Below are positions 52,971-62,635 of a DNA stretch of 64,000 nt, piece after piece (positions within the stretch are counted from its first letter, which is position 1; the number at the start of each line of letters is the position of its first letter). The stretch is taken from assembly GCF_043641665.1 (NCBI RefSeq), contig NC_092198.1:11111001-11175000 (forward strand), given 5' to 3'. The notes beneath the pieces were generated by a model. It saw only the letters and a list, made by a program, of their open reading frames with translations. It had not been told where the DNA came from and ran no database searches. Source of the DNA: Enoplosus armatus. Lineage: Eukaryota; Chordata; Actinopteri; Centrarchiformes; Enoplosidae. The translations under genes and the position numbers were made by a program.

Positions 52971-53700
52971 TAGAATAAACTCCCAGCTGCTGTTCGGGAA
53001 GCCGGTCCTCTTCTGATCTTTAAATCTAGACTCAAATTGTATTTAGTACCTCTATTCCATCAAGATATGACTTGAGTGTCTTTACTCTTAGCTCAGGCTT
53101 GGTCTCATCAGTAACTAGATTGGCCGTCGTGGAGTTTAGTGGATGGAGCACATCGTCCAGCTGTTTGCTACTATGGTCGTTCTTAACCTGCGGGTCTTCT
53201 CCTCCTCTGTCATTTGTGCATCAGGATACTGAAGTCCAGTCTGTCTGGTCTGCCGCTGCCCGCTGTGTGCCCTACTGGCTTCTCCTCCTCAGTCGTCACT
53301 GTTCCCCGGATTCTGTGCTGCTCTTTTCTCTGGGGCTGTTAGGAAGAGCTGGGCCTCCCGTCTTTCAAGTTACCCTGCTTCACTAAGCTGCCCACGCTGT
53401 CATACTGCACATCCTCCAAGGGATCCCATCCACTTATCACCCCCGACTACACCGCCATCAACTTGGAAAAACATAAATAACTGACACTGGACTTGTTTCA
53501 TTGGACTCATTTCACTGGCATAATTTATTGGAGTTATTTCACTGGACATCTTGACATTAGATTAACTGTTAAAACTCTGTTCATTTTACTGTAATTGCCA
53601 TTTTTCCTTTTGGCTCCTATTCCATCCCCAGCCATCCAAGGAGAGAGGGGTCTCCCGAGGTTTCTTCCTTTTTCCCCCCTCATATTTCTCTGCAATTGCT
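52971..53700 (+). mobile_element. Rex1/CR1-like LINE 3' relic
   Basis: From 52974 the plus strand encodes NKLPAAVREAGPLLIFKSRL, the conserved C-terminal segment of Rex1/CR1-group ORF2 proteins. The usual preceding Trp codon has become TAG. After a non-coding stretch the tail contains GGTCTCCCGAGGTTTCTTCC at 53650-53669, followed by a T/C run, which is characteristic of Rex1-type 3' regions. Only the 3' end is present, so it is a dead 5'-truncated insertion. Its right limit is uncertain and may extend to about 53880. It lies in the intergenic region, same strand as mtmr9. Confidence 0.72.
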
Positions 53701-54267
53701 TGTTAGTTTGGCAAGACTGTATATACACTATAGATGCCAATTTACTTTTTCCTTCTGTTAGATTGTGTAAGTAGCCTTGACATTCTTGCCTTCTAGTTTC
53801 CAGCCTGTTCATGTACCTGACTTATCTGCCTGCTGTTTTTATTGAATATAGTCCACCTGGTTTTTGCTGCCTTTTAGTTATTTACAGGTCATGTAGGCAA
53901 TCTGACTGACCAACCAATAGCAAAACCACCTAGTCTGCATGAAGAGTCTACTGTTGAGTCTGGGGCCTTTTTACTCCCTTACAAGCTATGATTTGTTATC
54001 AAAATAACACGCACACATTTTTCTACACCTGGCCAGCACTATCATTTATTTCCCATGATCATGCAGGCCACAAGTCTCTCAAAAATCTTTCAATGTCACC
54101 ACCTAGTGTCCCTTTTTGATATTGTTAGATGTTTCATACAGGCAGCAAGTGAATAGATGTTACATAGGTGAGTCTGAAAAATAAAAGCAGCTCCATGTAT
54201 GCAACAGGAATGTGAAAAGATGTGCCATAGAGGAAATGTGTAGGTTTTCATTTCATAATGAAGAGGT

Positions 54268-54285
54268 AAATAAATAAATAAATAC
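54268..54285. repeat. (AAAT)n repeat
   Basis: About four and a half TAAA units. Confidence 0.85.
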
Positions 54286-54917
54286 CTGTGTGATTTTACT
54301 AATCATTTGCATTTAATGCTTGAACAAATAATCAATGGAAACATTTTGCACAGTCGCTGATAGACATATATAATAATACAAATAAATAATTACTAAATAC
54401 TTTTGTTTACCACTATCCCTGTATCGTAATTTAAAATGTTTGACCATGCAGTGGCTCTGAAAAAAATGGGTTTAGTTCTTTTAAAATGTGTTTGGCTTTC
54501 AGAGCAAAGGGTTATGACGTGAACCCCTATCAGTGACCAAACTAGTTATGTTTTAGATGTTAGACCCTAAAATAGAACAAATCTTCTGAACAAATCTTTC
54601 CTTAAACTGAAGTGCAGTTCTGAAATAAGGCTCCAGACGATTGATGAAAAGTCTTCAACTCTTTAATTTAAATCCAGCAGATAATTTCATTTTGACTCGA
54701 CGTCTGTCTAACTGGATGAATGAGATCAACCTACATTTTACATACATTCATATTTCATCTTACACGTAATTTGTTTTGTCACATTGAGTCCCGAGTTGAT
54801 GTTATAAACTCTTCGCATGTATTTAAGTGTAGCGTTAAAGTTCAAAATCATTGGAAAGCAAAGAGTATTCTTTTTTGTAATTTTTAAAGAAGAATTTTGA
54901 AATTTCCTATTCAAATT

Positions 54918-55015
54918 GTCCGGAGCCAAATTTCACAAGTCAGTTGTTTCCAGCCGGCGTGTTTTTGTGAACGTACCGGGCTCGCCCAACAACAGATAAA
55001 CGGAAAGATAAACAG
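54918..55015 (+). promoter_or_regulatory. mtmr9: Probable mtmr9 5' non-coding exon and core promoter
   Basis: The segment is more CpG-rich than its flanks (GTCCGGAGCC, CCAGCCGGCGTG, GTACCGGGCTCGCC) and ends in a good donor, AAACAG/GTAATT, at 55015/55016. The mtmr9 start codon at 55421 is preceded by a polypyrimidine-AG acceptor (TTTTCTTCAG ending at 55417), which leaves only three bases before ATG. Together this suggests a spliced 5' UTR exon here. The transcription start is not visible, and the left limit is a guess. Confidence 0.45.
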
Positions 55016-55420
55016 GTAATTGTGCGATAAATCATTTTAGCATCAATGAAAAAGGATTTTTTTTGTTCTGTACATTTACATAATGTATGATGTTAACATG
55101 TTGACGTAAATATAGACGTGACAGACAATTCATAGTCACGATTAGCTAGCTAGCTAGCGTTAGCCACTTCATTTCCTGAATCAAGCTAAGTTAAGCTAGC
55201 TGACAGATGTTGCAGAATTTATTGGTTTAATGTTAATTGACATCGACTTGCACGATGTCTTTATTTAAAAGTAACACAGCAGAGCTTGAGTTAGTCTGTC
55301 TTAACTTTAATAACGTTAGCTAATAGGTTGCGTTGTCCATATGCGTTAAAAAAAAACAACCATACTAAGCATTTCTTTTTACCCTGTATCTGGGCTGTCT
55401 GCTGCCCTTTTCTTCAGATC

Positions 55421-55602
55421 ATGGAGTTTGCAGAGTTGATAAAGACACCTCGGGTGGATGGGGTTGTCCTGCATCGGCCTTTCATGCCCACTGTGGAGGG
55501 GACCCTGTGTTTGACAGGTCATCATCTGATTCTCTCCTCCAGACAAGACAACACAGAGGAACTGTGGCTGCTTCACTCAAACATTGACTCTATAGAGAAG
55601 AG
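55421..55602 (+). CDS. mtmr9: mtmr9 coding exon 1 (residues 1-60, first part of 61)
   Basis: Opens with [20 protein letters not shown], the start of the PH-GRAM domain, and includes [20 protein letters not shown]. It ends AAG AG/GTGATG in phase 2. The Met chosen is the first in frame after the upstream acceptor and matches the family start. Confidence 0.96.
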
Positions 55603-58600
55603 GTGATGAGCTTCTTATTAACTGTTGTGTTTTTTACACCTTTTTCCTTCACTGTTTTTCAGACAATGTCCCTGTCAAAATGCAGTTTTATTAGTTGCGC
55701 TTAAAAGGACAATGACACATGACAAGAAGACATTGTGCTGTGTATTGTTGTATATTATGACTCTTTATAACACCCATTATGAAAGCAGAGGCAGATCAGC
55801 AGGGCATGTATTCTGTGAAATCATTTTGAGTAACAAGGTAAGAAACACAGAGCGAAAGTAGAGTTGTGCCTGACTATGGTTATGCCTGTATTTTCCGTGC
55901 AAATATTGTGGTTGCATGCACCAGATCTGAGCATTTCTCAACTATTTGTTTTTGACTTTAACATTGGAGAGAGTATCTGAAACTGTTGTGGCAGGAAGTT
56001 TGAGTCTGACTGTGTGCTCTCACTATAGTGTTTCCCACAGGTTGAGAATTTCTTTTGTGTGGTTGAGAAGGGTGGGGAGCTGTAAACAGCTTTGTGGATT
56101 AAACATTGGCTGTGAAAAATTACAAGCAAACAAGTAAATTAAGGATTGCACATAAATGCACCACCAAACATGTAAGGAAGAAATCTGTTTGGGTGGAATT
56201 GGAGCCATGCTGTCGACAACTCCCCAGCATCATAGGAGATGCGTGCATTCTCGCTGCGAGGCATCAGTACCAGCATTGTATCTTTCCCATGACAACTGCT
56301 GTGTTCACCTTTTGAATAAAATCTTCAACTTCTCTTTCAGATTCGTGGGGCCTCTGGGAAGCATCATAGTCAAATGCAAAGACCTTAGGGTGATTCAGCT
56401 CGACGTCCCTGGCATGGAGGAGTGTCTCAACATTACCAGCTCTATTGAGGTAAATAAAAACAGCATACATTTTCATGCCAAAAAGCCAAATACAGATTAT
56501 TTTTTTAGTTTCTAACTGCAAAATGTTCACTTTTACTATCTAAAAGGTTGTCCCATTTTTAATGTCAAATTAAATTCTACATATACAATACATGTTCTTT
56601 ATTCCTCTCTAGGCTCTGTCCACGCTTGATTCAGTCTCCCTGATGTATCCTTTCTTCTACCGGCCCATGTTTGAAGTCATAGAAGATGGCTGGAATTCAT
56701 TTCTTCCAGAGGATGCCTTTAAAGATTTGGAGTCTATGGTACAGACATGATTAGTGACAAACACCTCCACGCTTAACATGCTCTCAGCCATCTATTGTAC
56801 ATGCTGAACACCCCTCTTTTAACCTGTCTCCATGTCTTTTATCAGACAGATGAATGGAGACTGAGTGAAGTCAACAAGGACTTCAGTGTGTGTCCATCAT
56901 ACCCCCCTTTAGTAGCAGTGCCCAAAGATGTTGATGATGACACATTGAAGAAAGTAGCTACCTTCCGTCATGGTGGCCGCTTTCCAGTACTTAGCTACTA
57001 CCACAAGAAGAATGGCATGGTGAGCGCCCGGGAAATGGAGTTTATATGATTCTGACTGTTTCTGTTGCAAAAACTGTGAAATGGCTGAACACTGTCTGTA
57101 GGCATGGTTTAGTTTTGTTTGTATGGACTGCGTTTTTTAATCACTTCCACTTTCAGGTGATGATGCGAGCAGGGCAGCCTCTGACAGGCACCAACGGGCG
57201 ACGGTGTAAGGAGGACGAGAAGCTGATCAACGCCACCCTACGGCCAGGCAAACGCGGCTACATCATTGACACGCGCACTATCAATGTTGCCCAGCAGGCC
57301 AAAGCTCGAGGTGGAGGATTTGAGTCTGAGGCTAACTATCCTCAGTGGAGGAGGATCCACAAAGCAATCGAAAGGTGCTGAGACTTAAAGGGCTTCAGTG
57401 GCTCCATTGAATAATAACTAATCTTTGTGCTGAGTTCTACAAGGCACTATGCTTGTTATGTATTTTTTTTTCCTTTTTTTCTTAAAATGAATATTGCTAA
57501 GACTGATACTGTATACATGTGTTCGTATGACTGAAATCTGTATTCAATATATATGAACTATTCTGTTGTGACAAATCTGTCATTTCCAGGTCTAACGTCC
57601 TCCAGGAGAGCCTGATAAAGCTGGTAGAGGCGTGTAATGATCAGTCGCACAGTATGGACCGCTGGTTAAGCAAGCTTGAGGCTTCCAGCTGGCAGACTCA
57701 CGTCAAGGAGATCCTCACCACGGCCTGCCTGGCTGCCCAGTGTATCGACAGGTCAGGGACCAAAGTTTGCTTGTTATACTAGTCCAGGACCAGTAAATAC
57801 TAAGCATTACCGTCACAGTTCATCTGCTCTGTACATACTGAATTGAGAAAAACACAGTGCTCAGTATTGAATCTGTGACACTTCGTCTTAGGGAGGGAGC
57901 GTCTGTGCTCGTTCACGGTACAGAGGGGGCAGACTCCACCCTGCAGGTGACCTCCTTGGCTCAGATCATCCTTGATCCGGCCTGCAGGACCATCAGAGGT
58001 TTCCAGGGCCTGGTGGAGCGAGAGTGGCTTCAGGTAAGCTCATCTGACCTTTGAAGCACAGCCCAAATTTTTTTCACCTTTTTTGATAAAATTAATTACT
58101 TGAAAGCTTGAAATTACACACCTTATTTTGTAATACACTTTGGTATTTATATGTCGGTCATACAAGGAACAATATGGCCACAAATTAGGTTACAGAAATA
58201 TTTATCACCTCACATAAGCTGACATTCATAAACACTTGTACACAGGTGTAGTAATCACGTCCACATCTTTGCATTTCTCCTCTCACTCACGCCGTTTCCA
58301 TCTTCAGTTTGACATTGCCTCTACTTCAACCGATTTCTGTGTGGGAGGGGGATTTGATTTTCCCTAACCAATCACTAGAGACCAACCCTCTTTTACCATC
58401 TATCCCAGGCGGGTCACCCGTTCCAGCAGCGCTGCGCCCAGTCGGCCTACTCCAACAGCAAGCCTCGACAAGAGGCTCCCGTCTTCCTGCTCTTCTTGGA
58501 CTGTGTGTGGCAGATCCTTCGCCAGTTTCCATGCTCCTTTGAATTCAGCGAGAGCTTCCTGGTGCTGCTCTTTGAACACGCCTATGCTTCTCAGTTTGGC

Positions 58601-61600
58601 ACCTTCTTGGGCAACAGCACAGCTGAGAGGTAAGTCTGTTGAGGTTAGCTTATATCAGCCATATGCTTATTGATTTTGTTTTGTATTGCTCTGTAATTCT
58701 CTCAATGTCATGTACACCTGCATATCAAATACATGTATATACAATACAGTGTTTATAAAAGTTAAAATGCAGTATGTAGGCCATTAGTGTGGTAATGTCT
58801 CCTTCGTGACATTGATGTAAAGAGTATTTTATGGAGCCTTTCCTTCACATTCTTGAGCTGCTGCCCGGTAAGCAGCTTTACGAGAACAGCTGTGGATTAG
58901 GTGACTTTCCCAAAGTCAATTCAAAAGTTTTTATTGAGGGAAAGGAGAATATTTTCACCAACATCAATGACAACATCCAGGGATGTGTCATTGTGCAGGT
59001 TACAAGCCCACTTCCACAAACTGAAGGCAACCACTGTTCTTATTGGTTGACCTAACACCCTCTCACCCTTTCCATAGAGCCAAACTGTCTCTGCCTGAGA
59101 AGACTGTGTCCCTCTGGTCGTGGGTGAATCGGCCCCAAGAACTGGAGCGTCTGACCAATCCGCTCTACGAGGCCAACAGTCTTGTGATCTGGCCCTCAGT
59201 GGCCCCTCAGAGCCTGCTGCTGTGGGAAGGTAAGAAACAAACACAAAAGATATGCAGTGACTGAGATTATATACAGCAGGTGACCTAAAAGGTTACGTCC
59301 ATCCGTCACATTTGTAATATGCTGCAATAAACAACTGTGTCTCTCAACACTAAATGTAGAACAGAAGAAAACTCAGCTGGTCTTCAGACTAGAAATTTGG
59401 AATACTGATCACAATAAGTGAAAATACCCACAAAGGTGTAAGGCAAAAACTTGCAGCAACAAGTACAGTGAACTTAATGGGGTTTAAAAACAGGCTTGAT
59501 ATATACTAAGTGGAGCTTTTGTTTGATTGGCTGGAACAGATGATAGAAGAGGGTTAGAGTTGCCATACTCATCATAAAACTATCACACTCAGTGGTAAAT
59601 TTGTTCCAAAGCAGACTGGCAGTAGCTACACCACTGAGAGCAATCCTGATATTCTTGTTTGACACAAAAAGCCTGCTTCTCTGTGCATATGCTGTGCTGT
59701 GTACTTAGAGCATGACACATGTCACATAAGTTTGTGGGTTTGACTCATGTCTTTGGTTTGTGCTTGGACTGAAGACCGGCCTGAAACCAAGTGTGAGGAC
59801 GTTAATTGCCAAAAACAATTGTTAGCAATGGGTGGGAAAACCGCAGTGATAGGCACAGGTACACTGTGTTAATTGTTCATTGTCTCACCTGTGATTACTA
59901 TTTTGCTCAGACAGACACTCTGAAATCTCACCAGAAGGGGGCGCTATTGATTTCACCAGTTTGCAGCCACTAGTAAACACTGTAACATACAGTCCCCATT
60001 TACTTTCAGCCGTATGTTCAAAGTTACAAACATCCATACATTTTATTTTACAGGGAAATTTGTGACAGCAACAGGCCCCCATTTCCCCCATTCTATCCAT
60101 CCAATTACATGACCTTTTGACACGAAAATATAATATATAAAATATAATAAAAACATTTAGTAAATGGTAAAAGATAGAAATTCTGAGTTTATCTACAACT
60201 TAAGTCATGTTGTACAGTACAAACATAATAAGCTATAATACAATAATGAGCATATGACTGATAAGATTTGGTATTTAGTCTTTACAAATACTGTGTAAAC
60301 AAACATTCTAGCATTTTCTTTCTCAGTAGTGAACGTCCACCTGCGATAACCAGCCTTATGAACCATGTCACATGAAGAGGTCAAACTCTGCATGTGGCTG
60401 CTGAGCTCAAATTACTTTTTTTTCCCTCATTTGGCTTTCAGCACCTTTACATTTTCTACATTGCTCAGATTGCTTCTCTGGCATCTCGATGGTGTGTTTG
60501 GCTTGCATGTTTGTCTTATTATAGGTTGCACAGAAGGTGTCACTGACACCTGAGACTGACGGTTTACTACTAGTTAGCAGTTAGCCGTCATATGCACGCT
60601 AATCTTAGTCCTGTGGCACACTTTCGTACTTGTCTGTAGCAATTGCATTATAATAGCCTTTATGAATTTAAGGCTTATGTTGCACCACGTAATATCAGTT
60701 AGTGTGACATAATGACTTGATGACTGAAAACTTTGCTGCTGCTCACTTCATTTAAACAGATTAAGAAACTTTTTTATTTGAGCTGTAAATTTGATGTCTG
60801 AATTATTAACAACTCCTTCCACCTTGATACTTTGAAGTAAACTTTGTTATGTTTCAAAGCACCACATGAACAAAATGAGCAGTGATACAGTGATTGTTGC
60901 ATGATGCTTAAGAAAATCTGTGTGGGTGAAGTGAATGCATGCTGCTCTTTTCTCTCATTGGCAGTGTGAGATTTCATCAGGCTGCTGTCTTTTCTAAGCA
61001 AACTCTCTAAAGATTTAAGATTGTTTTCTTGTGATTTATGGTCATTGTAAATGGAGGATTGCATGTTAAGTAGATAGCACCTTAAGTATCCACTGCTGGA
61101 AATACATTTTCTAACCTTTTCGTGATTTCTGGGATCTGAAATGACTTCATGAAATGCAACAAACATTTCTAAATGGCTATATTTTAAGGAGCATGGTTTG
61201 GCTTGTGGTATGGTTTATTCCAGCACAAATGTAATGATGGTGATAAAACATTTTTGGAAATTGTTTAAATAAGAAGAATTTAGTTCATTTCAATAATTGT
61301 GGGTTCAGTGACTCCGCAAACGTCCCAGGGGTATCTACGCTTGAACTTGCTGAATCTCAAATCAGCTCAAAGCTCAAGCCATTCATAGAAAACTAGGGGG
61401 CGGGTTTACAGACAGATGAGGGGTCATTTGGTTCAGTGTGAGGGGGGCCCCCCTTCCTGTCTAAAAGCCTTAGAGCCACTCCCTCGTCCTATATGAATTG
61501 GAATGTATGAGAACTACTGAAGCACGTGAAATGCAACAGACATCCTGCTTATGCAACGCTTTCATAGAGAATGACGCACGCTGCTCGGCCAACTTAAAAG

Positions 61601-62635
61601 ACCCCATGGAAGTCCATATCTGCAGCTCTAGATGTTGACACTAATAGGGGCTGATGGTGTGGGCACACTTGTTGTCCTTCAACTAGGCAGGCAGTTGAAG
61701 TTTGATGAGTTGACGCTTTTACTAAAAGTGCAGAGCAGTGTTGTAAGGGCTCCATGCTTTAGTAATGGGACTCTTTAAACTGCAATTTTCGATTGCCTTA
61801 GTTTACTGTGTAATCCAGAGTCATATAGGGACACACTCACACATTATCCCCCAGTCTCCTTCCCCTATTGTATAATATGTGTGCCATCCAGGAAAGTATC
61901 ATGCTCCTACCTACCTCAACTACCCAAATGTAAATAAATAACACAAGTAAAATAATTGAGATCTCAATAGTGCGTGAGAGAAGTGTCATTTTAGCCACAT
62001 AGACGCATGACAGTAAATCCCTGTTATGCCACACTTGCACTTGTTATGACGGACAAGTCACCTCCTCATTATGTTGCACATTCCAGTCATGTGGCACACC
62101 TCTGTGGTCACACTTGTGTTTCCAGTGTATCAGTCCCTCAAGTTCCCCTGTCAAAGTTCCCCACCCACCATCATAGAGTAACTCAGTTCACACAGTCGGT
62201 GCTCTGTTTGATTGTTTTAGCTTTTTGTATTTTTATCACCCTCAGTGCCAACATGCTAAACTATGATGGTGAACATGTTTTACCTGCTGAACTTCAGCAT
62301 GTTAGTGTTATGATTGTGATTATTTTAGCATGTTAGCATTTAGCTCAAAGCACTGGGCTGTTCACTTAGTACATTTGTTAGAGCATAATAGGAATAAGAG
62401 AAACCACTTCCTTGTAATAGGTTTTGCTCTTTATAGATTATTCACGGTGCTCTCCCCCTTTTCTATTACAGGAGTGTTCCTTCGCTGGAACCGCTCCTCC
62501 AAGTGTTTGGACGAGGCCTTTGAGGAAATGGTACATATAATTGAATACAACAAGGAGCTTCAGAACAAAGTAAACAGCCTGCGCAGGCAGCTGGCCCAGC
62601 TGGAAACTGAAGATCCTCTGCTGCAGACGCCGTAG
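55421..62635 (+). CDS. mtmr9: Myotubularin-related protein 9 (ten coding exons, complete)
   Basis: The joined exons 55421-55602, 56341-56449, 56613-56738, 56846-57019, 57157-57374, 57590-57751, 57892-58033, 58409-58629, 59078-59229 and 62472-62635 total 1650 nt, giving 549 residues plus TAG, the same length I recall for human MTMR9. All introns are GT-AG and keep frame. The order is a PH-GRAM domain (about 1-99), an inactive myotubularin phosphatase domain (about 123-498) and a C-terminal coiled coil (about 510-543). The catalytic HCxxGxxR site is replaced by [10 protein letters not shown] (331-340): Cys is Gly333 and Arg is Ser339, so the protein cannot hydrolyse phosphoinositides. Known family members act as adaptors that bind and stimulate MTMR6, MTMR7 and MTMR8 through the coiled coil, influencing PI3P turnover, endocytic traffic and autophagy in the cytosol and on endomembranes. 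It is transcribed away from xkr6. Confidence 0.97.
55603..56340 (+). other. mtmr9: mtmr9 intron (between coding exons 1 and 2)
   Basis: GT-AG intron of 738 bp. Nothing else recognised in it. Confidence 0.85.
56341..56449 (+). CDS. mtmr9: mtmr9 coding exon 2 (residues 61-97)
   Basis: The acceptor TCTCTTTCAG ends at 56340 and the donor GTAAAT starts at 56450. It encodes [20 protein letters not shown] and [13 protein letters not shown], completing the PH-GRAM domain. Confidence 0.95.
56613..56738 (+). CDS. mtmr9: mtmr9 coding exon 3 (residues 98-139)
   Basis: The acceptor TTCCTCTCTAG ends at 56612 and the donor GTACAG starts at 56739. It encodes [20 protein letters not shown] followed by EVIEDGW, the linker into the phosphatase-like domain. 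Confidence 0.95.
56846..57019 (+). CDS. mtmr9: mtmr9 coding exon 4 (residues 140-197)
   Basis: The acceptor ends at 56845 (TTTATCAG) and the donor GTGAGC starts at 57020. It encodes [19 protein letters not shown] and [20 protein letters not shown], strongly conserved myotubularin segments. Confidence 0.96.
57157..57374 (+). CDS. mtmr9: mtmr9 coding exon 5 (residues 198-269, first part of 270)
   Basis: The acceptor CTTTCAG ends at 57156 and the donor GTGCTG starts at 57375. It encodes [20 protein letters not shown] and [20 protein letters not shown], then [12 protein letters not shown]. Confidence 0.96.
57590..57751 (+). CDS. mtmr9: mtmr9 coding exon 6 (end of residue 270 to 323, first part of 324)
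   Basis: The acceptor ATTTCCAG ends at 57589 and the donor GTCAGG starts at 57752. It encodes [20 protein letters not shown] and [11 protein letters not shown], then [15 protein letters not shown] just before the dead active-site loop. Confidence 0.95.
57892..58033 (+). CDS. mtmr9: mtmr9 coding exon 7 (end of residue 324 to 371; dead active site)
   Basis: The acceptor TCTTAG ends at 57891 and the donor GTAAGC starts at 58034. It encodes [20 protein letters not shown]. The loop at 331-340 lacks both the nucleophilic Cys (Gly333) and the phosphate-binding Arg (Ser339). It then runs into [20 protein letters not shown]. Confidence 0.96.
58034..58408 (+). other. mtmr9: mtmr9 intron (between coding exons 7 and 8)
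   Basis: GT-AG intron of 375 bp without other recognised features. Confidence 0.85.
58409..58629 (+). CDS. mtmr9: mtmr9 coding exon 8 (residues 372-444, first part of 445)
   Basis: The acceptor CTATCCCAG ends at 58408 and the donor GTAAGT starts at 58630. It encodes [14 protein letters not shown], then [20 protein letters not shown] and [16 protein letters not shown]. Confidence 0.96.
58630..59077 (+). other. mtmr9: mtmr9 intron (between coding exons 8 and 9)
   Basis: GT-AG intron of 448 bp. Open frames inside are not continuous with the gene frame; no other feature recognised. Confidence 0.85.
59078..59229 (+). CDS. mtmr9: mtmr9 coding exon 9 (end of residue 445 to 495, first base of 496)
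   Basis: The acceptor TTTCCATAG ends at 59077 and the donor GTAAGA starts at 59230. It encodes [20 protein letters not shown] and [17 protein letters not shown], the end of the phosphatase-like fold. Confidence 0.95.
59230..62471 (+). other. mtmr9: mtmr9 last intron (about 3.2 kb)
   Basis: The only long intron of the gene, A/T-rich, from donor GTAAGA to acceptor TTACAG. It contains a repeat fragment at 62245-62362. Open frames in it on the minus strand show no recognisable domain. No RNA gene recognised. Confidence 0.85.
62245..62362. repeat. Interspersed repeat, 'GCTAACATGCTA' family, copy 2 (inverted fragment)
   Basis: Contains CCAACATGCTAAACTATGAT, 'acctgctgaacttcagcatg', TTTTAGCATGTTAGCATTTA and 'gctcaaagcactgggctgtt'. 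This is the opposite-strand form of the repeat at 3715-4165 (compare 'gtgctttgagctcaatgctgatggcag'). Confidence 0.65.
62472..62635 (+). CDS. mtmr9: mtmr9 coding exon 10 (residues 496-549 and stop)
   Basis: The acceptor TTCTATTACAG ends at 62471. It encodes [20 protein letters not shown], then a heptad-patterned coiled coil ([20 protein letters not shown]) and the end PLLQTP followed by TAG at 62633-62635. The coiled coil is the known interface for pairing with active myotubularins. Confidence 0.96.

Noticed and set aside
57046..57156. Open frame running from intron into mtmr9 exon 5, which might suggest an alternative N-terminus
   Set aside because: The acceptor CTTTCAG at 57150-57156 and exact frame continuity from exon 4 explain the exon. 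The upstream part is intron read in frame by chance.
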